Positions 33,835-43,706 of a stretch of DNA of 64,000 nucleotides are shown here, in pieces (position 1 is the stretch's first letter; each line of letters starts with the position of its first letter). The DNA is from Streptomyces qinzhouensis (GTDB lineage: Bacteria; Actinomycetota; Actinomycetes; Streptomycetales; Streptomycetaceae). A program made the position numbers and the translations under genes. The stretch covers positions 3,286,001-3,350,000 of the forward strand of contig NZ_CP042266.1 of assembly GCF_007856155.1 (NCBI RefSeq), read 5' to 3'. Under the pieces are notes generated by a model. The model worked only from the letters and a program-made list of their open reading frames with translations. It made no database searches and was not told the origin of the DNA.

Positions 33835-34938
33835 TCACACCTTCCGCGACTGCCGGACCAGATACAGCGCCGTCGCGACCGCCGCGCCGCGGAGGACCCA
33901 GGGGCCCGTCTCCAGGAGCGCGGCGCGCATCGCGTCCTCCGCGAGGGGGGTGCCCCAGCGGCCCGTGGAGCGGCCCCACAGCCAGGTGCAGCCCGCGGCC
34001 ACGGCCGCCCCGGGGAGGCCGAAGACCGCGACCTTGGTTTCGAACGGGCCGAGTCTGCGGGAGGTGTACGCGATGAGCCAGCCCGCCGCGTACGCGATCC
34101 ACGCGCCGAAGACCGCGCCGCCGATCAGGAGCAGCGCGGCGAGCAGCAGCAGCGGGCTGCCGAGGCCGGCCGCGGCGACGGCGGCCGCCTTCTCCGGGTC
34201 CTTCGCACGGCGGGTCAGCAGACGCGGGAGCAGGCCGGGGCGCGGGGCGGTTTCCTCCGCCGGCTCCTCCTCGCCGGTCTCGCCGTCGGCGGCCTCCCCT
34301 TCGACGGACTCGGGGTCCTCGTCGTCGTGCGGCGGGTGCAGTATCTCCGGGACCTCGACCCCGCCGGTGAACCCGGCGACCCGCTCCCCCGCTCCGTACG
34401 GCCTCGGCTGCACGGTCCACCAGTCGCCGTCCCCGCCGATCCCGTCGAGGTCGGGGCCGGAGCCCCGGGACGGGCCGAGTTCGTCGAGGCCGGCGAGGTG
34501 GGGCGGCAGTCCGGGCGGGGACGCGGGCGGCGGGGGGACCGCCGGGGCGCGGTCCTTGCGGGGGCGGGGGACCAGCTTCCGCACCCGCTGGGCGGGGAGC
34601 GGCAGCCGATCCGGGGCGGGGGGCGGAGGCTCGACCGGGGCGGGAAGGAAGGTCCCGCCCGGCGCGCTCGCCCGCTTCACGAGTTCGTCCGGCGTGCCCA
34701 GCCTGCCCAGGATCCGCCGTACGGACGCCGGGCTGTCGGACACCGCTTTCGCCCGCTCGCGTTCGATCTCGCCCCGCAGCGACGACACCAGCTCCATCCG
34801 TGCTCCGGAGGAGAGTTGGCGCTGCTGGGCGAGGTCGCCGACCCGGCTCAGATAGTCGTAGACGAGCTGTTCGCTCTCGATCCCCACGGACGGTTCCCCT
34901 CGCACGCTCCCCGGACCCGGACCGGCTCCGGCCGACAA
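33835..34938 (-). CDS. Membrane protein with N-terminal HAAS-like domain
   Basis: The 367-residue protein starts with a helical bundle (LVYDYLSRVGDLAQQRQLSSG...VRRILGRLGTPDELV) like the HAAS/DUF1700 domain found beside PadR regulators. Residues 100-230 are Pro/Gly/Asp/Glu-rich and disordered-looking. Three hydrophobic segments then follow (LLLLAALLLIGGAVFGAWIAY, KVAVFGLPGAAVAAGCTWLWG, GPWVLRGAAVATALYLV). It is not next to a PadR gene. It reads away from the helicase-associated gene at 35002. Its function is unknown. Confidence 0.7.
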   Translation of the reverse strand: MSAGAGPGPGSVRGEPSVGIESEQLVYDYLSRVGDLAQQRQLSSGARMELVSSLRGEIERERAKAVSDSPASVRRILGRLGTPDELVKRASAPGGTFLPAPVEPPPPAPDRLPLPAQRVRKLVPRPRKDRAPAVPPPPASPPGLPPHLAGLDELGPSRGSGPDLDGIGGDGDWWTVQPRPYGAGERVAGFTGGVEVPEILHPPHDDEDPESVEGEAADGETGEEEPAEETAPRPGLLPRLLTRRAKDPEKAAAVAAAGLGSPLLLLAALLLIGGAVFGAWIAYAAGWLIAYTSRRLGPFETKVAVFGLPGAAVAAGCTWLWGRSTGRWGTPLAEDAMRAALLETGPWVLRGAAVATALYLVRQSRKV

Positions 34939-35001
34939 CGGTTCCGATCCCCGCGACGACGGTAGCGCGGCGCGGGGACGTCAGCGACTACCGTGGGGCG
35001 G

Positions 35002-37638
35002 ATGGGGACGAAGCCCGATCAACCGCGCGGCGCGCACCAGGACGTACCGAGCAACACCGAGCCGGGGGGTGCGACACGCGACGAACGGGCGCGTGGCGGA
35101 CCCCGCACGCTCGCCGAGGCACTGCGCGCCGGAGGTGACGAGGAGCTGGCCGCACTGCTGCGGGCCCGCCCCGACCTGCTGAATCCGGTGCCGGGCGATC
35201 TGACCCAGCTCGCCACCCGGGCGGGCACCCGCGCCTCCGTGGTGCGGGCCCTGGAGCGGCTGGACCGGTTCGCCCTGCAGGCCGCGGAGGCCTTGGCGGT
35301 GGCCCCCGATCCGGCCCCGTACAACTCCCTGCTCGCGCTGCTGACCGGCGACAACGGCGATGACGACGGCGGTGACCCCGCGGTCGCCGCCGCCCTGCCG
35401 GGCGCGGTCGCCGTGCTGCGGACCCAGGCCCTGATCTGGGGCGCGGACGACCGGCTGCGGCTGGTGCGCACGGCGCGCGAGCTGCTGGCGCCGTCGCCCG
35501 CCCGGCCCTCTCCGACCGGTCTCGGCCCGACCGTCGCCGAGGCCACGGCCGGTATGTCACCGGGCCGTATCCAGGAGATCGTGGCGACGGCGGGGCTGCC
35601 GTCGACCCACGATCCGGTGTCCGCCGTGGCGGCGCTGACCGCGCTGTTCACGGACCATGAGCGGATGGCCGCACTGCTGGACACGGCACCGCCGGAGGCC
35701 TCGGCGGTGCTGGACAGACTGGTGTGGGGGCCGCCCTACGGGGAGGTCACCGCCGATCCCGCGCCGCCGGTGCGCTGGCTGCGGGACCGGGGGCTGCTGC
35801 TTCCCGCCTCGCCGCGGACGGTCGTCCTGCCGCGCGAGGCGGCCCTGCATCTGCGGGCGGGCCGGGCCCATCGCGTACCGCAGCCGCAGCCGCCGCGGCT
35901 GGAGGCCGCGGCGTCGGTGCTCGCCGCCCGTCCACAGGTTGTGGACGGTGCCGCGGCCGGGCAGGCGCTGACCGCGCTGTCGACCGTCGAGGACCTGCTC
36001 CAGGACTGGCACGAGGGCGGCCCGCAGGTGCTGCGCGCGGGCGGTCTTTCCGTACGCGATCTCAAACGCACGGCGGTCGCGCTGGACACGGACGAGCCGA
36101 CGGCCGCGTTCTGGCTGGAGCTGGCGTACGCGGCGGGCCTGCTGGCCACGGACGGCGCGTCGGACGAGGCGTACGCCCCGACGCCCGCGTACGACAGCTG
36201 GCTGGAGCTGCCCGCCCCCGAACGCTGGGCACGGCTGGCGGGCGCCTGGCTGACGGCGACCCGGACCGCCGGGATCGTCGGCTTCCTCGACGCCAAGGGC
36301 CGGGCGCTGTCCGTCCTGGGGCCGGGTCTCGACCGGTCCGCCGCGCCGGAGGTACGCCGCCGGGTGCTCACCCTCATCGGCGAACTGCCGCCCGCGACCG
36401 CGCCCACCACGGAGAGCCTGCTGGCCCGACTGCGCTGGGAACGGCCGCTGCGCGGCGCCGGGGGTGCCTCGTACGGTGCCACCGCCGTGACGGGTACCGG
36501 CGGCGACGGCGGTATGTCCGAGGGCACCGCGACCGATCTGCGGAGCCGGCTCGCCGCCTGGACCCTCGCCGAGGCCGAATCCCTCGGCATCACCGGCCGC
36601 GGCGCCCTCTCGACGCACGGCCGCGCGCTGCTCGGCCCGGACACCGGGCCGGACTTCTCCGCCACGGCCCCGGTCCACGCCGACCGGCTGCGGGCCGCCG
36701 CCGACGCGCTCGCGCCGATGCTGCCCGTACCGCTCGACCATGTACTCCTCCAGGCGGATCTGACCGCCGTCGCCCCCGGCCCGCTCCAGCGGCCGCTCGC
36801 CGAGACCCTCGCCGTCCTCGCAGATGTCGAGTCGAAGGGCGGCGCGACCGTCTACCGCTTCACCCCCGGATCGGTACGACGGGCCCTGGACGCCGGGCGG
36901 ACCGCGTCCGAATTGCACTCCTTCCTGGCCACCCACTCCCGGACCCCGGTCCCGCAGCCGCTGAGCTATCTCATCGACGATGTCGCGCGCCGGCACGGGC
37001 ATCTGCGGGTCGGCGCGGCGTCCTCGTACCTCCGCTGCGACGACGACGCGCTCCTCGACGAGATCACGGCCGACCGGCGGTCGGAAGGGCTGAAGCTGCG
37101 CCGGCTCGCACCGACCGTCGTCGCCTCGCTCGCCGATCCTTCGGCGCTGCTGGCCGGGCTGCGGTCGATGGGCTACGCCCCGGCCGCCGAGTCCGCCGAG
37201 GGCGATGTGCTGATCGCCCGGGCCCATGCCCGCCGTACCCCGCCCCGCACTCCCCCGGCGCCGCAGCCCGACGGCCCGCCGGTGCCGGACGCGACCCTGC
37301 TGGGCGCGGCGGTACGGGCGATCCGCGCGGGCGATCTGGCCGCGACGGTCGCCACCAAGCCCGCGACGGCCCCGGACGGCAGCCGCCGGCCGGCCGTGGG
37401 CGGTGAGCTGCCGCGCACCACGGCCGCCGAAACCCTGGCCACCGTGCAGGCGGCGGTGATGACCGGCTCCGCCGTGTGGATCGGGTACGTCAACGCGGAC
37501 GGCGCGGCCAGCCAGCGGGTGATCGCCCCGGTCCGGGTCGAGGGCGGCTTCGTCACCGGCTTCGACCACACCGCCGACGAGGTCCGCACCTACCCCTTGC
37601 ACCGGATCACGGGCGTCGCGGAGCTGGCGGACGACTGA
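35002..37638 (+). CDS. XPB/Ssl2-like helicase-associated protein (no ATPase motifs)
   Basis: The 878-residue protein has no Walker A or DEXH motif. Its C-terminal third (ETLAVLADVESKGGATVYRFTPGSVRRALDAG ... HSRTPVPQPLSYLIDDVARRHGHLRVGAASSYLR) is the helicase C-terminal/XPB-associated type, followed by a segment resembling a WYL-like beta fold (VWIGYVNADGAASQRVIAPVRVEGGFVTGFDH). The N-terminal half is Leu/Ala-rich. ATG 35002 is used; GTG 34993 is also open. It lies 231 bp ahead of the XPB gene on the same strand, so the pair probably acts in the same DNA repair pathway. Confidence 0.8.
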   Translation: MGTKPDQPRGAHQDVPSNTEPGGATRDERARGGPRTLAEALRAGGDEELAALLRARPDLLNPVPGDLTQLATRAGTRASVVRALERLDRFALQAAEALAVAPDPAPYNSLLALLTGDNGDDDGGDPAVAAALPGAVAVLRTQALIWGADDRLRLVRTARELLAPSPARPSPTGLGPTVAEATAGMSPGRIQEIVATAGLPSTHDPVSAVAALTALFTDHERMAALLDTAPPEASAVLDRLVWGPPYGEVTADPAPPVRWLRDRGLLLPASPRTVVLPREAALHLRAGRAHRVPQPQPPRLEAAASVLAARPQVVDGAAAGQALTALSTVEDLLQDWHEGGPQVLRAGGLSVRDLKRTAVALDTDEPTAAFWLELAYAAGLLATDGASDEAYAPTPAYDSWLELPAPERWARLAGAWLTATRTAGIVGFLDAKGRALSVLGPGLDRSAAPEVRRRVLTLIGELPPATAPTTESLLARLRWERPLRGAGGASYGATAVTGTGGDGGMSEGTATDLRSRLAAWTLAEAESLGITGRGALSTHGRALLGPDTGPDFSATAPVHADRLRAAADALAPMLPVPLDHVLLQADLTAVAPGPLQRPLAETLAVLADVESKGGATVYRFTPGSVRRALDAGRTASELHSFLATHSRTPVPQPLSYLIDDVARRHGHLRVGAASSYLRCDDDALLDEITADRRSEGLKLRRLAPTVVASLADPSALLAGLRSMGYAPAAESAEGDVLIARAHARRTPPRTPPAPQPDGPPVPDATLLGAAVRAIRAGDLAATVATKPATAPDGSRRPAVGGELPRTTAAETLATVQAAVMTGSAVWIGYVNADGAASQRVIAPVRVEGGFVTGFDHTADEVRTYPLHRITGVAELADD

Positions 37639-37706
37639 GCCCGCACGCCACGGTGGCGGGCCCGGCGCAACAGGCTGAGCCCGCACGCCACGGTGGCGGG
37701 CCCGGC
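37635..37706 (+). repeat. Duplicated hairpin between the helicase-associated and XPB genes
   Basis: A 32-bp block beginning at the stop codon is duplicated in direct order (37635-37666 and 37675-37706). Each copy folds as GCCCGC-ACGCCACGGTG-GCGGGC. Twin hairpins right after a stop look like a doubled terminator. Confidence 0.7.
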
Positions 37707-37869
37707 ACCGTGGCGCCGGGCCCCTCACGGCCGACTGAGCCCCCGTACCGCCCGCGGTACGGCACACTGGAGGTTTGGCCTGCACGGCGACCGGTCCCCC
37801 CGGCCGCCGCAGGCGCCCCCGACCGAGGACTCTCCCTGCCGAAGAGTCCCGAACCCCGAAGGGTGGAGT

Positions 37870-39516
37870 GTGAACGGGCCTCTCATTGTGCAAAGCGACA
37901 AAACGCTCCTGTTGGAGGTCGACCACGAGCGGGCCGACGCCTGCCGTCGTGCCATCGCGCCCTTCGCCGAGCTGGAGCGGGCGCCCGAGCACATCCATAC
38001 GTACCGGATCACCCCGCTGGGACTGTGGAACGCCCGGGCCGCCGGGCACGATGCCGAGCAGGTGGTGGACGCGCTCGTCGAGTACAGCCGGTATCCGGTG
38101 CCGCACGCGCTGTTGGTGGATGTGGCCGAGACCATGGCCCGTTACGGGCGGCTGACCCTCAGCAAGCATCCGGTGCACGGGCTGGTGCTGACCAGCACCG
38201 ACCGGCCGGTGCTGGAGGAGATCCTGCGGTCGAAGAAGGTCCAGCCGCTGGTGGGCGAGCGGATCGACGCGGACACGGTCGCCGTGCACCCCTCGGAGCG
38301 GGGGCAGATCAAGCAGACGCTGCTGAAGCTGGGCTGGCCGGCCGAGGACCTCGCCGGCTATGTGGACGGCGAGGCGCACCGGATCGACCTGGACGAGTCG
38401 GGCTGGTCGCTGCGGCCGTACCAGCAGCAGGCGGTCGAGGGGTTCTGGCACGGCGGGTCGGGCGTCGTGGTGCTGCCGTGCGGCGCGGGCAAGACGCTCG
38501 TCGGCGCCGGGGCGATGGCCCGGGCCAAGGCCACCACGCTGATCCTGGTCACCAACACGGTCTCGGCCCGGCAGTGGAAGCACGAGCTGGTGAAGCGGAC
38601 GTCCCTGACCGAGGAAGAGATCGGCGAGTACAGCGGGACGAAGAAGGAGATCCGGCCGGTCACCATCGCCACCTATCAGGTGCTGACGACCAAGCGGAAG
38701 GGCATCTACCCGCATCTGGAGCTGTTCGACTCCCGGGACTGGGGGCTGATCGTCTACGACGAGGTGCATCTGCTGCCCGCCCCCGTCTTCAAGTTCACCG
38801 CCGATCTCCAGGCCCGGCGGCGGCTCGGTCTGACGGCGACGCTGGTCCGGGAGGACGGCCGGGAGTCGGACGTCTTCTCGCTGATCGGGCCGAAGCGGTT
38901 CGACGCTCCGTGGAAGGAGATCGAGGCGCAGGGCTATATCGCCCCGGCGGACTGTGTGGAGGTACGGGTCAATCTGACCGACGCGGAACGGCTCGCGTAC
39001 GCCACCGCCGAAACCGAGGAGAAGTACCGCTTCTGTGCCACCACCGCGACCAAGCGGAAGGTGACGGAGGCGCTGGTGGCCAAGCACCGGGGGGAACAGA
39101 CCCTGGTCATCGGGCAGTACATCGACCAGCTCGACGAGCTGGGCGAGCATCTGGACGCGCCCGTCATCAAGGGCGAGACGTCGAACGCGCAGCGGGAGAA
39201 GCTGTTCGAGGCCTTCCGGCAGGGCGAGATCTCGGTGCTGGTGGTGTCGAAGGTGGCGAACTTCTCCATCGACCTTCCGGAGGCGACGGTCGCCATCCAG
39301 GTGTCGGGCACCTTCGGCTCGCGCCAGGAGGAGGCCCAGCGGCTGGGGCGGGTGCTCCGTCCCAAGGCGGACGGCCACGAGGCCCGCTTCTACTCGGTCG
39401 TCGCCCGCGACACGATCGACCAGGACTTCGCGGCTCACCGCCAGCGCTTCCTGGCCGAGCAGGGGTACGCGTACCGGATCGTCGACGCGGACGAACTGCT
39501 GAGCGGCGGGCGGTAG
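37870..39516 (+). CDS. DNA repair helicase XPB
   Basis: The 548-residue protein has the bacterial XPB layout: a damage-recognition-like N-terminal domain (residues 1-160), the SF2 core with LPCGAGKTLV (Walker A), VYDEVHLL (DEVH box), RRRLGLTATLVREDGRESD (motif III plus the RED motif typical of XPB), and the second RecA domain ending VSGTFGSRQEEAQRLGRVLRP. It should be a 3'-5' DNA helicase/translocase in repair. GTG 37870 gives the usual MNGPLIVQSDKTLLLEVDHE-type start; GAAGGG lies 6 bases before it. Confidence 0.93.
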   Translation: MNGPLIVQSDKTLLLEVDHERADACRRAIAPFAELERAPEHIHTYRITPLGLWNARAAGHDAEQVVDALVEYSRYPVPHALLVDVAETMARYGRLTLSKHPVHGLVLTSTDRPVLEEILRSKKVQPLVGERIDADTVAVHPSERGQIKQTLLKLGWPAEDLAGYVDGEAHRIDLDESGWSLRPYQQQAVEGFWHGGSGVVVLPCGAGKTLVGAGAMARAKATTLILVTNTVSARQWKHELVKRTSLTEEEIGEYSGTKKEIRPVTIATYQVLTTKRKGIYPHLELFDSRDWGLIVYDEVHLLPAPVFKFTADLQARRRLGLTATLVREDGRESDVFSLIGPKRFDAPWKEIEAQGYIAPADCVEVRVNLTDAERLAYATAETEEKYRFCATTATKRKVTEALVAKHRGEQTLVIGQYIDQLDELGEHLDAPVIKGETSNAQREKLFEAFRQGEISVLVVSKVANFSIDLPEATVAIQVSGTFGSRQEEAQRLGRVLRPKADGHEARFYSVVARDTIDQDFAAHRQRFLAEQGYAYRIVDADELLSGGR

Positions 39517-39559
39517 GGCGGAGAGCGGTAAGCGGAGAGAGCGGTAGGGCGGAGAGCGG
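39510..39559. repeat. 19-bp direct repeat after XPB
   Basis: GCGGTAGGGCGGAGAGCGG occurs at 39510-39528 and 39541-39559, the first overlapping the XPB stop codon. Confidence 0.85.
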
Positions 39560-39562
39560 GCC

Positions 39563-39748
39563 TCAGCGGCGGCGGACCCCGGCCGCCTCGGCGTCGTAGT
39601 CCCCGGTGACCGCGACGCTGAAGAGTGCGGAGGCGAACACCTTCACCGCGTGCAGCGCGCCGCCCGTGCGGTGCGCGGCGCCCGGGGCCGTCGTGGCGCG
39701 GCGGGCGCCGGGGAGCTGGACCGTGGGGGTGAGAGTCGTCGTCGTCAT
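39563..39748 (-). CDS. Small hypothetical protein
   Basis: A 61-residue frame from ATG 39748, with a basic Thr/Ala-rich start and the C-terminal block VKVFASALFSVAVTGDYDAEAAGVRRR. The central hydrophobic stretch (FASALFSVAV) is too short for a confident membrane helix. It ends 46 bp past the converging XPB gene. The segment looks protein-like rather than a shadow, but I know no family. Confidence 0.45.
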   Translation of the reverse strand: MTTTTLTPTVQLPGARRATTAPGAAHRTGGALHAVKVFASALFSVAVTGDYDAEAAGVRRR

Positions 39749-40195
39749 GTGTTCAATGATGTGGTTCAGGCCCAGGTCAGCGCATCGGTCGCACGTTGGA
39801 ACCCGGCCCGCTTCCGGCTACGCCTTCAGGCATAGGGGTTCCCTCGGGGGTGCGGCACCTTCGGAGGAGACCCGGCTCCCGCGCGTCATACCTCAGTCCG
39901 TCAACCTCCTCCTCCGGAAGGGTGCCCGGCCCTGAGCCGCCCCGCCGGGCCCCGGCCCCGAAGAAGCGGGACCGGGCCTTGGGATAAGCGTTCGCCGTCC
40001 GCCGGGGCGCGCATTAGACTGCCGCGTCTGCCCGCCTCCGCCCCAGGAGTGCCGCCGCCCGGACGGAAACCGGCCGGCTCCTCGCGTACCCGGCCCGACC
40101 AGGCGTCCTTCGCCGTGATCCGGTGCCCGTACGCCCGCAGAGCAGTCCGTACGTGGCATTCCGCCACGCCCGCCGCAGCCCTCCGGAGGCCCGTC
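39749..40195. other. 447-bp intergenic region upstream of the HelD-like gene
   Basis: No gene, dyad or rifamycin-associated element was recognised. The pentamer-rich GC composition continues throughout. The promoter of the HelD-like gene must lie here; the ribosome site GGAGG at 40184 is clear. Confidence 0.4.
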
Positions 40196-42394
40196 GTGCC
40201 CGCGTCCGTCCCGCCGCCCGTCACCGATTCCGCACCCCCCTCCGGGCCCCTGCCGGAGCCGGAGTCCGCGTCAGGGTCCGCCTCAGGGTCCCCGTCGCCG
40301 TCCGGTGCCGACGCCCTCGCCCGTGAGAAGGCGCATCTCGCCGCCTCGCGCTCAGCCCTGAGGACGATGCGGGAGGAGGTGGAGGCCCTGGACATCGCGG
40401 ATGTCACCGCGAACTGGGTCAACAAGCAGGCGATGGAGGCCCGTACCGAGCAGCGGATCAGGGAGCTGGCGGATCTCGCGCACACCCCGCTCTTCTTCGG
40501 GCGGCTCGACTACTCCGGCGGCGACCACGAGGGCCACCAGTTCTACATCGGCCGCCGCCATGTCCACGATGGGGCGGGCGAGCCGATGGTGCTGGACTGG
40601 CGGGCGCCCGTCTCCCAGCCCTTCTACCAGGCGTCCCGCACCGCGCCGCTGGACGTCGACCTGCGGCGGCGGTTCGGTTTCACGGGCGGTGAGCTGACCG
40701 CGTACGAGGACGAGCGGCTGACCGGCCCGGCCGGTCCCGACCCGGCGCCGCGCACCGGCCGGCTCCTCCAGGAGGAGATCGAACGGCCGCGGGTGGGCCC
40801 GATGCGGGACATCGTCGCCACCATCCAGCCCGAGCAGGACGAGATCGTCCGCTCCGGTCTGGGCGGCACGGTCTGTGTCCAGGGCGGCCCGGGGACCGGC
40901 AAGACGGCCGTCGGTCTGCACCGGGTGGCGTATCTGCTGTACGCGCACCGGGAGCGGCTGGCCCGTACCGGCACCCTGGTGATCGGCCCCAACCGCTCCT
41001 TCCTCCACTACATCGAGCAGGTGCTGCCCGCCCTCGGTGAGCTGGAGGTGGCCCAGGCGACGGTGGCCGATCTGGTCGCGCGGGTGGCGGTGCGGGCGGT
41101 GGACTCGCCCGCCGCGGCGCTGGTGAAGGGCGATGCCAGGATGGCCGAGGTGCTGCGGCGGGCGCTGCGTTCGCATGTCACCCCGCCCGGTGAGCCCGTC
41201 GTCGTCGAGCGCGGTTCACGGCGCTGGCGGATCCCGGCGTACGAACTTGCTGAGATCGTCGCCGAGTTGCAGGAGCGCGATATCCGTTACGGGGCGGCGG
41301 GCGAGGCCCTTCCGCAGCGGATCGCGCATGCCGTCCTGGTCCGGATGGAGGAGGCGGGCGAGGCGCCCGACGACCGGGTACAGGACGCGGTGGCCCGGCA
41401 TCATGCGGTGAAGGCGGCGGTGAAGGCGGTCTGGCCGCGGGTCGACCCGGCGAAGCTGGTCCTGCGGCTGCTCTCCGAACCGGACTTCCTCGCCGCCCAT
41501 GCCGAAGGGCTGCTCGACGAGGAGGAGCAGCGGGCGATCGTCTGGGCGAAGCCCGCGCGGGGCGTGAAATCGGCGAAGTGGTCGGCGGCGGACGCCGTAC
41601 TGATCGACGAGGCGGCCGATCTGGTGCAGCGCACCCCTTCCCTGGGGCATGTCGTTCTGGACGAGGCGCAGGACCTGTCGCCGATGCAGTACCGGGCGGT
41701 GGGGCGGCGCTGTTCGACGGGGTCGGCGACGGTGCTGGGCGATCTGGCGCAGGGGACGACGCCGTGGGCGACGGCGGGCTGGCGGGAGGCGCTGGCGCAT
41801 CTGGGGAAGCCGGACGCGGTGGTGGAGGAGCTGACGGCCGGGTTCCGGGTGCCGCGCGAGGTGATCTCGTACGCCTCCCGGCTGCTGCCGCATATGGCCC
41901 CCGGGCTTACGGAGGTGGAGTCGGTACGTGAGGCACCGGGGTCGTTGGACGTGCACGAGGTTCCGGGCGGCGCGGAAGGGGCCGCGGAAGGGGCCGCGGA
42001 AGGAGCCGATGGGGAGTTGGACGCGGCGGTGGTCGGCGCCTGTCGCACGGCGCTGCTGCGGGAGGGGTCGATCGGTGTGATCGCGGCGGACTCCCGGATC
42101 CCGGCGCTGGCGGCGGCGCTGACGGCGGCCGGGCTGGCGTTCCTCGACCCCGGCCGGGAGACGACGGCGGAGTCCCGGCTGACGCTGGTGCCGGCGTCGC
42201 TGGCGAAGGGTCTGGAGTACGACTATGTGGTCCTCGACGAGCCGGCGGAGGTCGTCGACGGTGAACCGGACGAGCGGACCGGTCTGCGGCGGCTGTATGT
42301 CGTACTGACGCGTGCGGTGTCGGGACTGGCGGTGGTGCACCGGCGGCCGCTGCCGCACCAGTTGACCGGTTGGTCCCCGGCGGACCCGGCCTGA
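40196..42394 (+). CDS. HelD/HelR-type RNA-polymerase-recycling helicase
   Basis: The 732-residue protein is a UvrD-like SF1 ATPase: GGPGTGKTAVGLHRVAYLLY (Walker A), HVVLDEAQDLSPMQYRAVGRR (Walker B, DEAQ) and RRLYVVLTRAVSGLAVVHRR (motif VI). A coiled-coil-forming N-terminal arm (REKAHLAASRSALRTMREEVEALD) and the MVLDWRAPVSQPFY block are characteristic of HelD, which frees stalled RNA polymerase; Streptomyces HelR protects from rifamycins. A repeated GAAEGA acid stretch lies near residue 600. GTG 40196 follows GGAGG. The role in polymerase recycling is inferred from relatives. Confidence 0.85.
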   Translation: MPASVPPPVTDSAPPSGPLPEPESASGSASGSPSPSGADALAREKAHLAASRSALRTMREEVEALDIADVTANWVNKQAMEARTEQRIRELADLAHTPLFFGRLDYSGGDHEGHQFYIGRRHVHDGAGEPMVLDWRAPVSQPFYQASRTAPLDVDLRRRFGFTGGELTAYEDERLTGPAGPDPAPRTGRLLQEEIERPRVGPMRDIVATIQPEQDEIVRSGLGGTVCVQGGPGTGKTAVGLHRVAYLLYAHRERLARTGTLVIGPNRSFLHYIEQVLPALGELEVAQATVADLVARVAVRAVDSPAAALVKGDARMAEVLRRALRSHVTPPGEPVVVERGSRRWRIPAYELAEIVAELQERDIRYGAAGEALPQRIAHAVLVRMEEAGEAPDDRVQDAVARHHAVKAAVKAVWPRVDPAKLVLRLLSEPDFLAAHAEGLLDEEEQRAIVWAKPARGVKSAKWSAADAVLIDEAADLVQRTPSLGHVVLDEAQDLSPMQYRAVGRRCSTGSATVLGDLAQGTTPWATAGWREALAHLGKPDAVVEELTAGFRVPREVISYASRLLPHMAPGLTEVESVREAPGSLDVHEVPGGAEGAAEGAAEGADGELDAAVVGACRTALLREGSIGVIAADSRIPALAAALTAAGLAFLDPGRETTAESRLTLVPASLAKGLEYDYVVLDEPAEVVDGEPDERTGLRRLYVVLTRAVSGLAVVHRRPLPHQLTGWSPADPA

Positions 42395-42651
42395 CCCGGC
42401 CTGACCCGGCCTGACCTGCTCCGATGCCTCCGGCACCTCCTGCGGTGACACGGCGGTGACATATCGGTGACAAGACTGCGATCCAATTTTCTCTGTAAAA
42501 CCTGTTCACAGCAGCCAGGTTGAAATGCAACCATTTACAGGACTCGGGGGTCTCCACTCCCGGACAACAGAGCTTGGGCTGGGTGGGCAGAGGGGTGCGC
42601 GGAGCCATGCGCACCCTCCGCCCCCGGCCCTGTAGGGAAACTGGGGAACAC

Positions 42652-43497
42652 ATGCGCACACGTGCAAGCATCGTCGCCGTCACCGGCGCACTGGCCGTCG
42701 CCGGGCTCGTCGCCCCGACCGCCGTCGCCGTCGACGGCCCGGGCCGGGACTCGGCCCCGCGCTTCGCCGAGAAGTTCGACACCTCCGGGAAGTCCGGTGC
42801 CACCGCCCGCTCCGCGAAGGCCGCCGCCCCGGTCATCAGCAGTGTCGTGGTGAACGGCGGCAAGCCGATCGTCGTCGGCGTGTCCAACAAGCCGGTGCGT
42901 GCGACCTTCAAGGTGACGTCCCCGACCGGTATCGGGTTCTCGGACGCCGAGCTGTGGCACGGCACCACCTACACCGAGACCACGCCCTTCATCCCGACGG
43001 ACGGCATCAAGAACTGCACCGGCACGACGGCCACCTGCACCGCCGACTTCGAGATCATGCCGTTCCTCGACCTGACCAACGCCCGCGCGGGCAAGTGGAA
43101 CCTGGCGGTCGGTGTCATCGACGGTGAGTTCCTGGAGGAGACCGCCCAGGTGAAGGCGGGCAGCCTGACCATCCTGCGGGAGTCCCGTCTCACCACCAAC
43201 GCCACGCCCGAGCCCGTCAAGAAGAACAAGATCCTGACGGTCACCGGCGCGCTGCGGATCGCCAACTGGAGCAACCAGACCTTCGGCGGCTACGGCAACC
43301 ACACCGTGCACCTGGAGTACATGAAGAAGGGCGCCAAGAAGTACACCCGCGTCAAGACGCTGAAGACCGACAAGGCGGGCAACGTCAAGACGACGATCAA
43401 GGCCACGGCCGACGGCTACTGGCGCTACGTCTACCCGGGTGTGTCCCCGGTGATCGCGCCGAAGACGTCCGTCGCGGACTTCGTCGACGTCCGCTGA
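42652..43497 (+). CDS. Secreted protein of a tandem paralogue pair (1)
   Basis: The 281-residue protein has a signal peptide (MRTRASIVAVTGALAVAGLVAPTAVA) with cleavage near residue 26. The middle (SVVVNGGKPIVVGVSNKPVRATFKVTSPTGIGFSDAELW) is beta-rich, Ig-like in look. The C-terminal half shares LTTNATPEPVKKNK...TGALRIANW and DGYWRYVYPG...DFVDVR with the next gene. The mature protein is Lys-rich and has no catalytic motif. A small Cys pair (NCTGTTATC) may form a disulphide. It is most likely a secreted structural or binding protein. Confidence 0.8.
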   Translation: MRTRASIVAVTGALAVAGLVAPTAVAVDGPGRDSAPRFAEKFDTSGKSGATARSAKAAAPVISSVVVNGGKPIVVGVSNKPVRATFKVTSPTGIGFSDAELWHGTTYTETTPFIPTDGIKNCTGTTATCTADFEIMPFLDLTNARAGKWNLAVGVIDGEFLEETAQVKAGSLTILRESRLTTNATPEPVKKNKILTVTGALRIANWSNQTFGGYGNHTVHLEYMKKGAKKYTRVKTLKTDKAGNVKTTIKATADGYWRYVYPGVSPVIAPKTSVADFVDVR

Positions 43498-43564
43498 CCT
43501 CGGCTGACGTCAGCCGATAGCCGGCTGACATCTCTCGGTTCGGCACGGCGCGTCACCGCGCCGC

Positions 43565-43604
43565 ACGGCCGCTTCCCACCGGTACGCCACCGGGAAGCGG
43601 CCGT
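43565..43604. terminator. Terminator between the secreted paralogues
   Basis: ACGGCCGCTTCCC and its exact complement form a 13-bp stem around a 14-base loop, followed by TTTCC. Confidence 0.85.
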
Positions 43605-43706
43605 TTCCGTACCCGCGCGGACCGGCGCAACCTTTCCGCCAACTCCCTTGTCTGAAACGGCATATCGGCCCCGGAGAGCCGGGGTCGCCCAGGGAAGCGG
43701 GTACTC

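Noticed and set aside
35557-39438. 1293-residue minus-strand frame opposite the helicase genes
   Set aside because: A composition artefact covering the third positions of the XPB and partner genes; no domain is visible.
39749-40195. Rifamycin-associated element upstream of the HelR-like gene
   Set aside because: No long inverted repeat was found in the upstream region, so rifamycin induction is not supported here.
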